This document shows, piece after piece, positions 25,753 to 35,126 of a stretch of 64,000 nt of DNA. Each line of letters starts with the position of its first letter. The first letter of the stretch is position 1. The notes under the pieces were generated by a model. It saw nothing but the letters and a program-made list of their open reading frames with translations, did not search any database and was not told the DNA's origin. This stretch comes from Prevotella sp. UBA6994 (lineage in GTDB: Bacteria; Bacteroidota; Bacteroidia; Bacteroidales; Bacteroidaceae), in assembly GCA_002449845.1 (NCBI GenBank), contig DJXW01000042.1:172006-236005 (forward strand). The letters run 5' to 3'. Position numbers and translations under genes: made by a program.

Positions 25753-28158
25753 ATGGCTATAACTCGAATTAAGACAGCTCTGTTTTTTTTAGCATTTTGC
25801 ATAATGGCTGCTAAAGCACAGTTCTGCCCCGATGACAATCACCCTCACGCCATCGACTTAGGATTACCAAGTGGAACAAAATGGTCTTGCTGCAATGTGG
25901 GGGCTTCTTCACCATCTGAATATGGCAACTATTATGCCTGGGGTGAGACGAAGCCGAAAAATGAGTACACTTGGGAAACGTATTCGCTTTGCTTAGACTC
26001 CTCACATAATATTGCGGAGGTCGGTCCCATCAGTGGATCGTCGTACGACGTTGCTCACACTAACTGGGGCAACGGATGGCACATTCCATTATATGAGCAG
26101 GCTTGGGAACTTTATCAAATGTGTTCTGTCGCTTATGAAAAAATAAATGGCGTGTCTGGCATAACGTTGACAGGCAAAAACACGAATCGCATCTTCTTGC
26201 CTCATGCAGGACGTTATGAAGGTAGGGAAGTGCTATATAGTAGTGCAGGCGACTCCTATAGTACTGGCTATTACTATAGTGATAATTATGATGAATACGA
26301 AAGAACTAGTGCAAGTCTTTTTGTCGCCGATTTTTACCCGTGGTTCAGCTGGGCAAGTGGGTATATTGGTTATTCAGTCCGTCCGATTTTAAATGGAACC
26401 CCAGAGAATACGAAGACCTACAAGGACATCATCAAAGAGCATGGCTTCAAGCCGTGCGTGGCTCCTCTTCTGACGACCCAATGGTGCCAGGAAGGTGCTG
26501 AGAATTCAAAATATCCAGATTATTACAGTACCCGTCCGGCAGCCGGTTGCGGCCCCATAGCCCTGGCTCAAGTGCTGAAATACTGGAGCTTTCCAAGTCA
26601 TGGATTTGGCAATAATTATTATGAGTACGGTGGTGCCGAAGGTACGAATGTGTTATATGGTGATTTTGAAAACACATATTTTGATTGGGAACACATGATT
26701 CCCCGTTATAATTCCAACAAAGAAGCCACTCAGCTTGAGATTGACGCGGTGGGCAATCTACTGGTCAACATAGCCGTTGCCTTAGAACTTAAAATGTCGA
26801 GCAGTGCCACCCAGATAGAATATATCCACACGGCTTTAAAGAAATTCTTTGGATACAATCCAAACATGCGACTACTGAGGCAGTGTAATGGGGCTTACAC
26901 TATTGACGAATGGCTGACCATGATTTATGAAGAACTTTCCAATGGGCGCCCTGTTCTGATAGGTGGTACTAACGCTGGTGCCAATCATATATTTGTGGCT
27001 GACGGGTATGACGAAGAGGGCAAGGTTCATTTGAATTTAGGACATGCCAATCGCAGAGATGAGGACGATTATTACGACTTGGCAGTGATGTATCAGACAT
27101 ACACACAGAACATGCGTATGATAATAGGCATTTGTCCACAAGAACTCCCTGCTCCGATTACTTCTGTCAACGTTGCTGAGGCAGGAACATTGCGTGAAGC
27201 TTTAGGCGGCAAACGAAATGCGCAACGGGTGACCAGACTCAAGATATCAGGCAACATCAACGCTCGGGACATCTCTTTCCTCGACACCCTGACCTGGACG
27301 ACCACAGGCCAGTTGTCATACATTGATATGTCCGACTGTACTATTGAGAAGAACAAACTGCCCGAAAGGGCATTCTACGGAAGTAGCTCTGAAGCCAACT
27401 ACACCCTTCAGGAAATCATCCTGCCAAACAACTTGGAAGAGATAGGTAGTAACGCTTTTGCTTACTGCCGAGGATTATACAAAGTAGTACTTCCTCCTAC
27501 GTTAAAAAAAATCGGGAGTTATGCTTTCTGCGGATGTAGATATCTAAGTGAAATCACTATACCAAAGAGTGTCTTTATTATGGACAACAATCCTTTCCTT
27601 TACGACAAAATGGACAATATCGTCATAGCAGACGGGAATACCTATTTTGCATTAGAGAACGGTGCCCTTACTAATGCCGACGGCAGCGAGTTAATATCGT
27701 TAGCTTTAAAGCCGCATGGTGATTATCATGTGTCCCCAAGCGTTAAGTCCATAGGTGGATCTGCCTTTAGCGATGGTTTGAGAATGACCTCTATCTCTTT
27801 CCCTACCTCGGTAAAAACCATTAGCAAAAACGCAATCCGAGGTAAAAACTCACTAAAAGACATCTATTGTTACTCGACAAATCCCATGCAGGCTCCGAGT
27901 GCCACTGATGCCAAAACATGCGTTATACACGTACCACATGGATGTAAAGACAAATATGCTCAATATGGATGGGATCAATTTTCCGCAATCGTTGAAGACA
28001 TAGACATCGATGCTTCCGTACAGACCTTGTATGGCACTACAGGCACTACTGCCGAATACTACAAAATAAATGGTGTCAAGACCAGCAACCCAACCTCAGG
28101 CATTTACATTCAAAACGGCAAGAAGATTATGGTTTCTCCAAAGAATCATCATAAGTAG
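25753..28158 (+). CDS. Secreted C10-like protease with N-terminal FISUMP and C-terminal LRR
   Basis: This 801-residue protein starts with a signal peptide (1-22, ending KAQ) and a FISUMP domain (about 30-215: IDLGLPSGTKWSCCNVGASS and YYAWGETKPK). A C10 protease domain follows (about 230-470), with Cys266 in AAGCGPIALAQ and His412 in NHIFVADGYDEEG. The usual NWGWGG is replaced by NLGHAN, so activity is uncertain. BspA-like LRR units follow (about 510-730), then a C-terminal segment (YYKINGVKTSNPTSGIYIQNG) like the end domains of secreted Bacteroidota proteins. No Spi propeptide is seen, unlike the 4952 gene. Confidence 0.82.
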   Translation: MAITRIKTALFFLAFCIMAAKAQFCPDDNHPHAIDLGLPSGTKWSCCNVGASSPSEYGNYYAWGETKPKNEYTWETYSLCLDSSHNIAEVGPISGSSYDVAHTNWGNGWHIPLYEQAWELYQMCSVAYEKINGVSGITLTGKNTNRIFLPHAGRYEGREVLYSSAGDSYSTGYYYSDNYDEYERTSASLFVADFYPWFSWASGYIGYSVRPILNGTPENTKTYKDIIKEHGFKPCVAPLLTTQWCQEGAENSKYPDYYSTRPAAGCGPIALAQVLKYWSFPSHGFGNNYYEYGGAEGTNVLYGDFENTYFDWEHMIPRYNSNKEATQLEIDAVGNLLVNIAVALELKMSSSATQIEYIHTALKKFFGYNPNMRLLRQCNGAYTIDEWLTMIYEELSNGRPVLIGGTNAGANHIFVADGYDEEGKVHLNLGHANRRDEDDYYDLAVMYQTYTQNMRMIIGICPQELPAPITSVNVAEAGTLREALGGKRNAQRVTRLKISGNINARDISFLDTLTWTTTGQLSYIDMSDCTIEKNKLPERAFYGSSSEANYTLQEIILPNNLEEIGSNAFAYCRGLYKVVLPPTLKKIGSYAFCGCRYLSEITIPKSVFIMDNNPFLYDKMDNIVIADGNTYFALENGALTNADGSELISLALKPHGDYHVSPSVKSIGGSAFSDGLRMTSISFPTSVKTISKNAIRGKNSLKDIYCYSTNPMQAPSATDAKTCVIHVPHGCKDKYAQYGWDQFSAIVEDIDIDASVQTLYGTTGTTAEYYKINGVKTSNPTSGIYIQNGKKIMVSPKNHHK

Positions 28159-28330
28159 TGTTCACTGATTAATTGATGGTCACTTGGAATATAGGTCTCA
28201 GACCTAACCTCCAGTTGATTTTCGAAGTTGCTTTAATTATTGTTTAACATAGATTGAAATTTGCTTACAAAATTACACAAATCCTCTTTCAACCGCCTGT
28301 TTTAACTAAAAAACAATAAAAAGGTGGCAA

Positions 28331-31201
28331 TTGTCAGTTCCCGAAAATTCTCTTAATGCTTATCAATCCAAGGAACCTTGGAGTGGATTCGGCACGATAC
28401 AGTCATTGACAGATGATGCTCAGAATGATTCCATTCTTATAGATGATATCTATTATGTATTTAATAAAGATACTCAAACGGCGAGGGTTGTGGACATTAA
28501 ATCTACTAGTATTGTATCTGATTATCAAATTCTTGTTACGGACATTCAAAATGTTGGTATAAAAGAAGCTGGGAACACTGCAACTAATGGTACGTTTACA
28601 TTCACGGCTGTTAAGAATGATGGATCAACAAATCCTGCTTTTAGCACTACTGGCAAGGATTTGAGATTGTATGGCAAGAACACGCTCACCATCACTAACT
28701 CTGCTGTTAACATGACAAAGATTGTCTTCAACATTTCTAATCAAGGAAAAAGAAGACTTGCAGAGGTAACTGCTTCAACTGGAACAATTGTCACACAAGC
28801 TTTTGGTGACGAGACCGTAACGTGGACGGGTAATGCTGCTGAGGTGTCGTTTACCGTTGGAGAGAGGGCACTCTATGGTTCTGATGGTGAATCAAAGGCT
28901 GGACAATTTTGTTTCACATCAATTGTTATTGAAGTTAATACAGGTGATGTAACGACAACAAGTAATTTAATCATCCCTGCCAGTGTGGAATATGAAGGAA
29001 ATACCTATCAAGTAACTGCTATCGAGGATAAGACTTTCCAAAATTGCAGTGGCTTGACTTCGGTATCTATTCCTGAAAGCGTAGAGACGATAGGCGACTA
29101 TGCCTTTGATGGTTGTAATAATATGACTCAGGTGACCGTTGCATGGCTGTCGCCACTTGCCATTAATAGCACAGTATTCCCAAACCGTGCCAATTGCACG
29201 TTGTATGTTCCCCAAGGATGTCAGGCAATATACCAAGCAGCTGACTATTGGAAAGAGTTTAAGGAAATCATAGACCCAACCATTGATGATGATGATTCTG
29301 TGGATGGTATCTATTATACTTACGATACAGAAAAATATACAGCTACAGTAACTGGGGCAAAATCAGACTTGCAAGAAGTGAATATTCCCGATAATGTCAC
29401 GTATGACGGTAGGGTATATACCGTGACGAAAATAGCCAGAGCAGCTTTCCAAGACCACGACATGGCTGCCGTCATAGTCCCATTCACGATGAAGGAAATA
29501 GGCTATGATGCTTTCCGTGGCTGCAAGAATCTCGTATCGATGAAGGTGCGAAGCTATTATGAATATATGCAGCAATTAGTCTCGCCGTTAGTAGTGCAAG
29601 AAGGTGTAACCAATGTTGATGTGGACGGTACGATGGATCCTGCCAGCAAGGGTGTGAACCGTTCGTTAGCTGTTATGGAAGAAGAAGCGGTTTATGACTC
29701 ACGCAACGACTGTAACGCCATTATTCACAAGGCTACAAATATGCTAATGGCAGGATGTCAAACTACGGTCATTCCAGAAGATGTGGTGAAGATTGGCGAC
29801 CATGCCTTCTACGGACAGACCAACCTCACGTCTATTTCTATACCTTCATCCGTGACTATTCTCGGAAGTGGTGCTTTCTATGATTGCAAAAACTTAGAAA
29901 GTGTGGTATTGAATGAAGGACTGGTGACTATTGGAAGTTGCGCGTTCCTCAATTGTGAAAAACTAAGCTCTATAAAGATACCAATAAGCGTGAAGAAAAT
30001 TGATGAGTTCGCATTCGTCAATTGTAAGAGTCTGAACAAAGCAATTGTGTCAGACCTCAGTGCTTGGTGTGCTATCTCATTCATCAATCGAGATTCCAAT
30101 CCAATATTTAGGTCAGGTAAACTTTATAGCGATGAGAATACGGAAGTGAAAGAATTGGTTATTCCTGAAGAAGTGACAAGCATCGGTAACTATGCTTTCT
30201 ATAATTGCGATGGAATAACTTCCGTCACCTTGCCATCTTCGTTGACAAGTATAGGCAGTTCTGCTTTCTATGCTTGTGACAACATCACTTCGGTCTCTCT
30301 TCCTGCTACCGTTACTGCAATCGGACAGGACGCATTGATGGGATGTGACTTACTGACAACCATTACTGCCTATATGCTCGTTCCGCCAACGCTTACTGCG
30401 CAATTCGCCAATGCCGAAAAGATTACCCTTTACGTTCCAAGAGGCACCAAAGCATTATACGAGGCAGCCGACTACTGGAAGGATTTCATGGAAATCATAG
30501 AAATGGAGGAGGTTATCGACGTGACGGATATATCACAGTTAGATGTTGCCATATACACAGACAATGTAGAAATAAACAAAGGGACGCAAGCAACTCTCTC
30601 AGTGAAGATGAAGAATAATGTGGTTGCCGAAGGTTTCGAGTTTAACCTGCGTCTGCCTGATGGAATGGACGTGGCTTTAGACCAAGATGGATTCCCGATG
30701 GTTGCCTTGAGCACGGAAAGAACCAATTCAAGGAAGACGAATACTTTTGAAACCGTTATTCAAAACGACGGAAGTTTGCATATCCTTGGAGCATCTACCA
30801 ATGGATCGACCATCAGTGGTAACGATGGTGAGATTGTCCTTGTGACGGTGAACGTTTCAGATGAGATGAAAGAAGGTTCCTATCCAATTGTGATAGAGAA
30901 TATAGTCATTTCTGACGAAATGGCGAAAGCGTATGAGGTGGAATCTGTGACATCAGCTATAACGATAGTTGACTATACCGCAGGTGACGTGAATATGGAT
31001 GGAAAGGTAAACGTGGCAGACTATACCGCCATTGCCCATCATATCATGGGAAATACGCCGAACGTATTTAATAAGAAAGCTGCTGATGCCAACGGTGATG
31101 GAAAAATAAATGTGGCAGACCTAACCGCCGTGGCACACTTGATTATGTATGGTTCTGTGGAACGCCCCAAGTCATTGCCTATGGCAATAATTCCCGAATA
31201 A
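28331..31201 (+). pseudogene. BspA-type LRR protein with cohesin-like and dockerin domains, 5'-truncated
   Basis: The 956-codon frame opens without an ATG; TTG 28331 is the only early start, and an in-frame TAA stands at 28307. There is no signal peptide. The first residues (SVPENSLNAYQSKEPWSGF) match the motif that closes LRR blocks elsewhere in the same protein (LYVPQGCQAIYQAADYWKEF), so the frame begins in mid-protein. LRR blocks (about 215-310 and 365-720), a cohesin-like beta domain (about 735-880) and a dockerin-like pair (GDVNMDGKVNVADYTA, ADANGDGKINVADLTA) follow. The gene appears to have lost its 5' end; translation is doubtful. Confidence 0.75.
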
Positions 31202-31249
31202 AAAGAGATACGAATGAATATACAAATCAAATCATAAAAAGTAACAATC

Positions 31250-32509
31250 ATGAAAAAGTTATTATTTTTAACTCTTGCGTTTTGCCTGTCATTCGTGGCA
31301 TTACAAGCTAATGCGCAAGACACAGACATTAAGAATTACAACAATATCATTTACATTGAACCAGTGTCGGTCAATGCTGGAAGTACACACACACTTTCAG
31401 TGAAGATGAAGAACTCAATGGAAGTGGAGGGCTTCCAATTTGACCTGATTCTTCCAGAAGGGATGGATTTCGATATTGATGAGGACGGCTTCCCCAAAGC
31501 TTACCTTAGTGAAGAGAGAACAAATTCAAGGAAGACCAATACCTTTGAGAGTAGTGTACAACCAAATGGATGCTTGCGTACTTTTGGTGCATCATCCAAC
31601 GGTTCTGTCATTGACGGAAATGATGGAGAAATAGCTCGTATAACAATCAAAATAGCAAGTTCACTACCTGAAGGTGACTATGTGATAAAGATGGAAGGCA
31701 TTGGCATTTCTGATCATGAAAATGCACAAGACATTGCCGATACAGAGAAATTCCAAATGACGATAAAGGTATTGCCACCTCTTGACACTCGTACTGTCCT
31801 TGACGAAACTTCTACTGTATTACCAGAGGCTGCTACGGGGGTAGATGTGCGCGTGAAGAGAAACATTACAGCCAATGCTTGGAACACCATCGTCCTGCCA
31901 TTCGCCATGACGAGCCAGCAAATGACGGAGGCTTTTGGCGATGGTGTACAATTGGCTGACTTTACGGGATATGAGTCTGGTTACGATGATGATGACAATG
32001 TAACTTCTATTAAGGTGAGTTTCTCCAATGCTTCTTCCATTGAGGCAAATCATCCTTATATCATCAAGGTGAAGGAACCTATTAAAGAGTTTACCGTGGA
32101 TGGTGTAGATATTGATCCAGAAGAAGAACCTATCAATGCCGTTGTCAAGAGAACAAGAAAGCAATGGAGCGAGATGGTGGGAACATACATTGCTGATACA
32201 GAAGTACCCGAACAGACGTTGTTTCTCAACGGCAATAAGTTTTGGTATTCCACGGGCAATACGAAGATGAAAGCTTTTCGTGCGTATTTTGACTTCTATG
32301 ATGTGTTGGCTGACGTAGAGGCTACCAGCGCAAAGATTAGCTTTGTAGTCAACGATGAGGCAACAGACATCGTAGGCGTTTCTGCTCCAGAATATGCGAA
32401 TGGGGAAGTATATACTATCCAAGGTATTCGTGTGGGCAAAAACATTGACACAAAAAAACTGTCTAAGGGTATTTATATCGTAAATGGAAAGAAATATACA
32501 GTAAAATAA
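31250..32509 (+). CDS. Secreted protein with cohesin-like domain
   Basis: This 419-residue protein has a signal peptide (1-23, ending ANAQ) and a cohesin-like domain (about 30-175) that closely repeats the domain in the preceding gene, including ERTNSRKTNTFE and EGFQFDLILPEGMD. A beta-rich middle (about 195-375) follows, and the C-terminal segment GEVYTIQGIRVGKN plus GIYIVNGKKYTVK resembles end domains of secreted surface proteins of this group. It starts 49 bp after the truncated BspA gene and is probably co-transcribed. It may act in surface assembly or adhesion. Confidence 0.7.
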   Translation: MKKLLFLTLAFCLSFVALQANAQDTDIKNYNNIIYIEPVSVNAGSTHTLSVKMKNSMEVEGFQFDLILPEGMDFDIDEDGFPKAYLSEERTNSRKTNTFESSVQPNGCLRTFGASSNGSVIDGNDGEIARITIKIASSLPEGDYVIKMEGIGISDHENAQDIADTEKFQMTIKVLPPLDTRTVLDETSTVLPEAATGVDVRVKRNITANAWNTIVLPFAMTSQQMTEAFGDGVQLADFTGYESGYDDDDNVTSIKVSFSNASSIEANHPYIIKVKEPIKEFTVDGVDIDPEEEPINAVVKRTRKQWSEMVGTYIADTEVPEQTLFLNGNKFWYSTGNTKMKAFRAYFDFYDVLADVEATSAKISFVVNDEATDIVGVSAPEYANGEVYTIQGIRVGKNIDTKKLSKGIYIVNGKKYTVK

Positions 32510-32525
32510 GGAAGGTACAATTCAC

Positions 32526-32705
32526 ATGAAAAAGACATATCAAAATCCACAAGTTATCGTATGTGACAGTTATGCCATCGAACTCATGCAAGCCAGTGGC
32601 GTATATGGTGATGGAGCTGCAAGTGACATTACATACGGTGGCGTTGAAGAAAATGGAAAAGAGCCTGAGACAAAGTCTATACACGAAAGTGTATGGGATG
32701 AGTAG
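32526..32705 (+). CDS. 59-residue peptide of the MKKxYxxP family
   Basis: This short gene reads MKKTYQNPQVIVCDSYAIEL, then LMQASGVYGDGAASDITYGG and an acidic tail. I recall short proteins with an MKKxYxxP start and a central L(M/L)xxSG motif as common downstream of secreted proteins in Prevotella. The layout (conserved leader, small-residue junction, variable tail) recalls exported or modified peptide precursors, but no maturation gene is adjacent. It lies 16 bp after the 31250 gene. The precursor idea is inference. Confidence 0.6.
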   Translation: MKKTYQNPQVIVCDSYAIELMQASGVYGDGAASDITYGGVEENGKEPETKSIHESVWDE

Positions 32706-32740
32706 CCCGAATGATTATAAATATTTAGTACTTAGAAAGG

Positions 32741-32762
32741 AGAATGCCTGAACAGGCATTCT
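32741..32762 (+). terminator. Hairpin after the 59-residue peptide gene
   Basis: A perfect 10-bp stem, AGAATGCCTG / CAGGCATTCT, with a 2-nt loop. The T tail is weak. Confidence 0.6.
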
Positions 32763-32775
32763 TCTACCTAAAAAG

Positions 32776-32852
32776 TGTTTGGAAACATTCAAAAAGTGTA
32801 GAATTTAGTGTTTCCAAACATTATTTTTGCCCTTTTTTGATGTTTCCAAACA
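32776..32852. repeat. Three copies of a 12-bp near-palindrome
   Basis: TGTTTGGAAACA occurs at 32776-32787 and its reverse complement TGTTTCCAAACA at 32809-32820 and 32841-32852. The first two can pair as a stem. They lie between convergent genes and could be a terminator structure or binding sites. Confidence 0.55.
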
Positions 32853-32912
32853 TTTTTATTCTATGCAGCATATTAAACAGGAAAATAGTATGGACGATTG
32901 TACTATGACAAA

Positions 32913-32955
32913 GGTGAATGGTTGTGAAGAACTATGTCTCCCACAACCATTCACC
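32913..32955. terminator. Hairpin between convergent genes, 3' of the fructokinase
   Basis: A perfect 14-bp stem, GGTGAATGGTTGTG / CACAACCATTCACC, has a 15-nt loop. It lies 28 bp beyond the fructokinase stop and probably ends the minus-strand PUL transcript. Confidence 0.65.
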
Positions 32956-32983
32956 TATTTATTTGTAAATTATTTGCTATTTT

Positions 32984-33877
32984 TTATTTTCCTTTTGCCA
33001 ACAATTCAGGCGTGAGCTTGGGCATGGCACCGTTTTGCGTACATACGAAGGCGCTTACCTCTACAGCCAACTTGTGAGCCTCTGTTACTGGCTTGCCATT
33101 GAGGATGGCAGCACAGAAAGAGCCTGTGAAGGAGTCGCCCGCTCCAACGGTATCAGCCACTTCCACCTTGGGTGTCTCTTGGAACGACATTTGTCCTGGC
33201 GTGAAGACGTATGAGCCATTGGTGCCACAGGTGAGCACGAGCATATCGAGATTGTATTTGCCTAAGATGAGCCAACACTTGTTCTCGATGTCTAATCCCG
33301 GATAGCCGAACATCCTGCCAATGAGAACCAATTCCTCATCGTTAATCTTGAGGATGTTGCAACGGCGCATAGACTCTTGTATCACCTCCTTGGTATAGAA
33401 GTTTTGGCGAAGGTTGATGTCGAATATCTTGACGCAGTCATTGGGTGTGAGGTCGAGGAATCGGTGGATGTTCTCACGAGACACCACGTTGCGCTGTGCC
33501 AAAGAACCGAAGCAAACGGCACGGCAGTTGCGTGCAATCTCCTCAATCTCTGGAGTGAGTGGAATGTTATCCCATGCCACGTTTTCCTTGATGTCGTATG
33601 TGGGTATTCCCTGTTCGTCGAGTTGAACCTGTACGGTACCAGTGGGGTAGGGAACGCGAGGCATGAAGTAGTTCAGCTCATGATCTTTCAATGCCTCAAT
33701 GGTTTCCTCTGCCAGTTTGTCTTCTCCCAAAGCACTGATGGCAATGGTGTTGTCGCTACCTAAGAATTGTCCTGAGTGATAAGCGAAGTTGGCAGGTGCG
33801 CCACCCAGTTTCTTTCCTTCGGGAAGTACGTCCCATAGGGCTTCTCCGAGACCTACTACATAACGTTTATTTTGCAT
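32984..33877 (-). CDS. Fructokinase, PfkB family
   Basis: This 297-residue sugar kinase would phosphorylate fructose imported by the PUL. It has the PfkB N-terminal GGAPANFAYH substrate motif (about 25-34) and the C-terminal signature DTVGAGDSFTGSF with the catalytic Asp (about 246). Similar genes (BT1757 type) are the last step in Bacteroides fructan loci. It lies 79 bp after the MFS gene and ends the operon, with a terminator hairpin beyond. Confidence 0.9.
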   Translation of the reverse strand: MQNKRYVVGLGEALWDVLPEGKKLGGAPANFAYHSGQFLGSDNTIAISALGEDKLAEETIEALKDHELNYFMPRVPYPTGTVQVQLDEQGIPTYDIKENVAWDNIPLTPEIEEIARNCRAVCFGSLAQRNVVSRENIHRFLDLTPNDCVKIFDINLRQNFYTKEVIQESMRRCNILKINDEELVLIGRMFGYPGLDIENKCWLILGKYNLDMLVLTCGTNGSYVFTPGQMSFQETPKVEVADTVGAGDSFTGSFCAAILNGKPVTEAHKLAVEVSAFVCTQNGAMPKLTPELLAKGK

Positions 33878-33956
33878 AGCTTTATGTTTTTATTGGTTTT
33901 TGGTAATTTTTATTGATAAAGGTTTGATGTCGTAAAAGATTCTTGTAGCCTTGAGA

Positions 33957-35117
33957 TTAATGCTTGATTCTTGGAATATACGTGAAGAGATAAGCTACGC
34001 CCACCGCCATGACGATAACGGCACCAGCCTGTCCTACTGCATCACTGGCAAATCCCATCAGCAAGGGGAATACCGTACCGCCAAACAATCCCATGATCAT
34101 CAACCCCGATACCTCGTTTTGCTTGTCGGGTACAGAGAGCAATGCCTCAGAGAAAGCCATTGAGAAGATGTTGGAGTTGCCGTAACCTACCAATGCGATA
34201 GCAATGTAGAGCATAGTCTTCGACTGTCCGCCAAACATGATAGCCATGCTGACTGCCATCAACACTACACTGAAGATGAAGAAGATGCGTGTCTTCATCA
34301 CACGAAGGAAGAATGAGCCAGTGAGTGCGCCAATGGTACGGAAGATGAAATACAACGATGTGGCAAAGGCTGCCTCGTTGAGGGTCATGCCTACACGCTC
34401 CATCAACAGCTTGGGGGCAGTGGTGTTGGTACCTACATCGATTCCCACATGGCACATGATGGCGAAGAATGAGAGAAGTACGATGGGCTTGCCCAACAAA
34501 CGAAGACAATCCATGAATGATGACGACTTGCCACCAGTGATTTCCTCTTGGATGGGCGTGAACCACAGCAACAGCGTGGCAAGCGTGCCTACTACGAAGT
34601 AGATGAGGAACAACACACGCCAATCAAGACCGAAGGAAGGAATGACCTGTGTAGCTCCCCACATGGCAAGATAAGGAGCGAGGAATGAGGCAATCGCCTT
34701 GACAAACTGTCCGAATGTGAGCGTAGAAGCTAAGTTCTTGTCGCCAATGATGAGCATGGCAAGAGGGTTGATGCTCGTTTGCATCAGGGCGTTGCCAATG
34801 CCCAACAATGAGAAGGCGATGAGCATGATGGCAAACGAATTGCCAAACAAGGGGATAAACAACGATACAACTGTCACCACGAGGGAAAGCAGTACGGTGT
34901 TCTTGCGTCCTATCTTGTTCATCAGCATACCCGTGGGAACGCTGAAGATGAGGAACCAGAAGAATACGAGTGAGGGGAAGATGTTTGCAACGGAGTCGGT
35001 GAGTCCGAGGTCTTCTTTCACGTAGTTGGAGGCAATGCCCACGAGATCCACGAAGCCCATGCAGAAGAAGCAGAGCATCACGGGGATGAGATAGATAGAT
35101 TTATTTTGCTTGCTCAT
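33957..35117 (-). CDS. MFS sugar transporter (FucP/BT1758-like)
   Basis: This 386-residue inner-membrane permease has about twelve hydrophobic segments. Motifs such as MLMNKIGRKNTVLLSL (the MFS loop 2-3 signature) and GIGNALMQTSINPLAML resemble the FucP sugar:proton symporters. In the Bacteroides levan locus the equivalent protein imports fructose. It stands 9 bp after the GH32 gene and ahead of the fructokinase, so it is in one operon with both. Fructose as substrate is inferred from context. Confidence 0.88.
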   Translation of the reverse strand: MSKQNKSIYLIPVMLCFFCMGFVDLVGIASNYVKEDLGLTDSVANIFPSLVFFWFLIFSVPTGMLMNKIGRKNTVLLSLVVTVVSLFIPLFGNSFAIMLIAFSLLGIGNALMQTSINPLAMLIIGDKNLASTLTFGQFVKAIASFLAPYLAMWGATQVIPSFGLDWRVLFLIYFVVGTLATLLLWFTPIQEEITGGKSSSFMDCLRLLGKPIVLLSFFAIMCHVGIDVGTNTTAPKLLMERVGMTLNEAAFATSLYFIFRTIGALTGSFFLRVMKTRIFFIFSVVLMAVSMAIMFGGQSKTMLYIAIALVGYGNSNIFSMAFSEALLSVPDKQNEVSGLMIMGLFGGTVFPLLMGFASDAVGQAGAVIVMAVGVAYLFTYIPRIKH

Positions 35118-35126
35118 AGTTGTATG

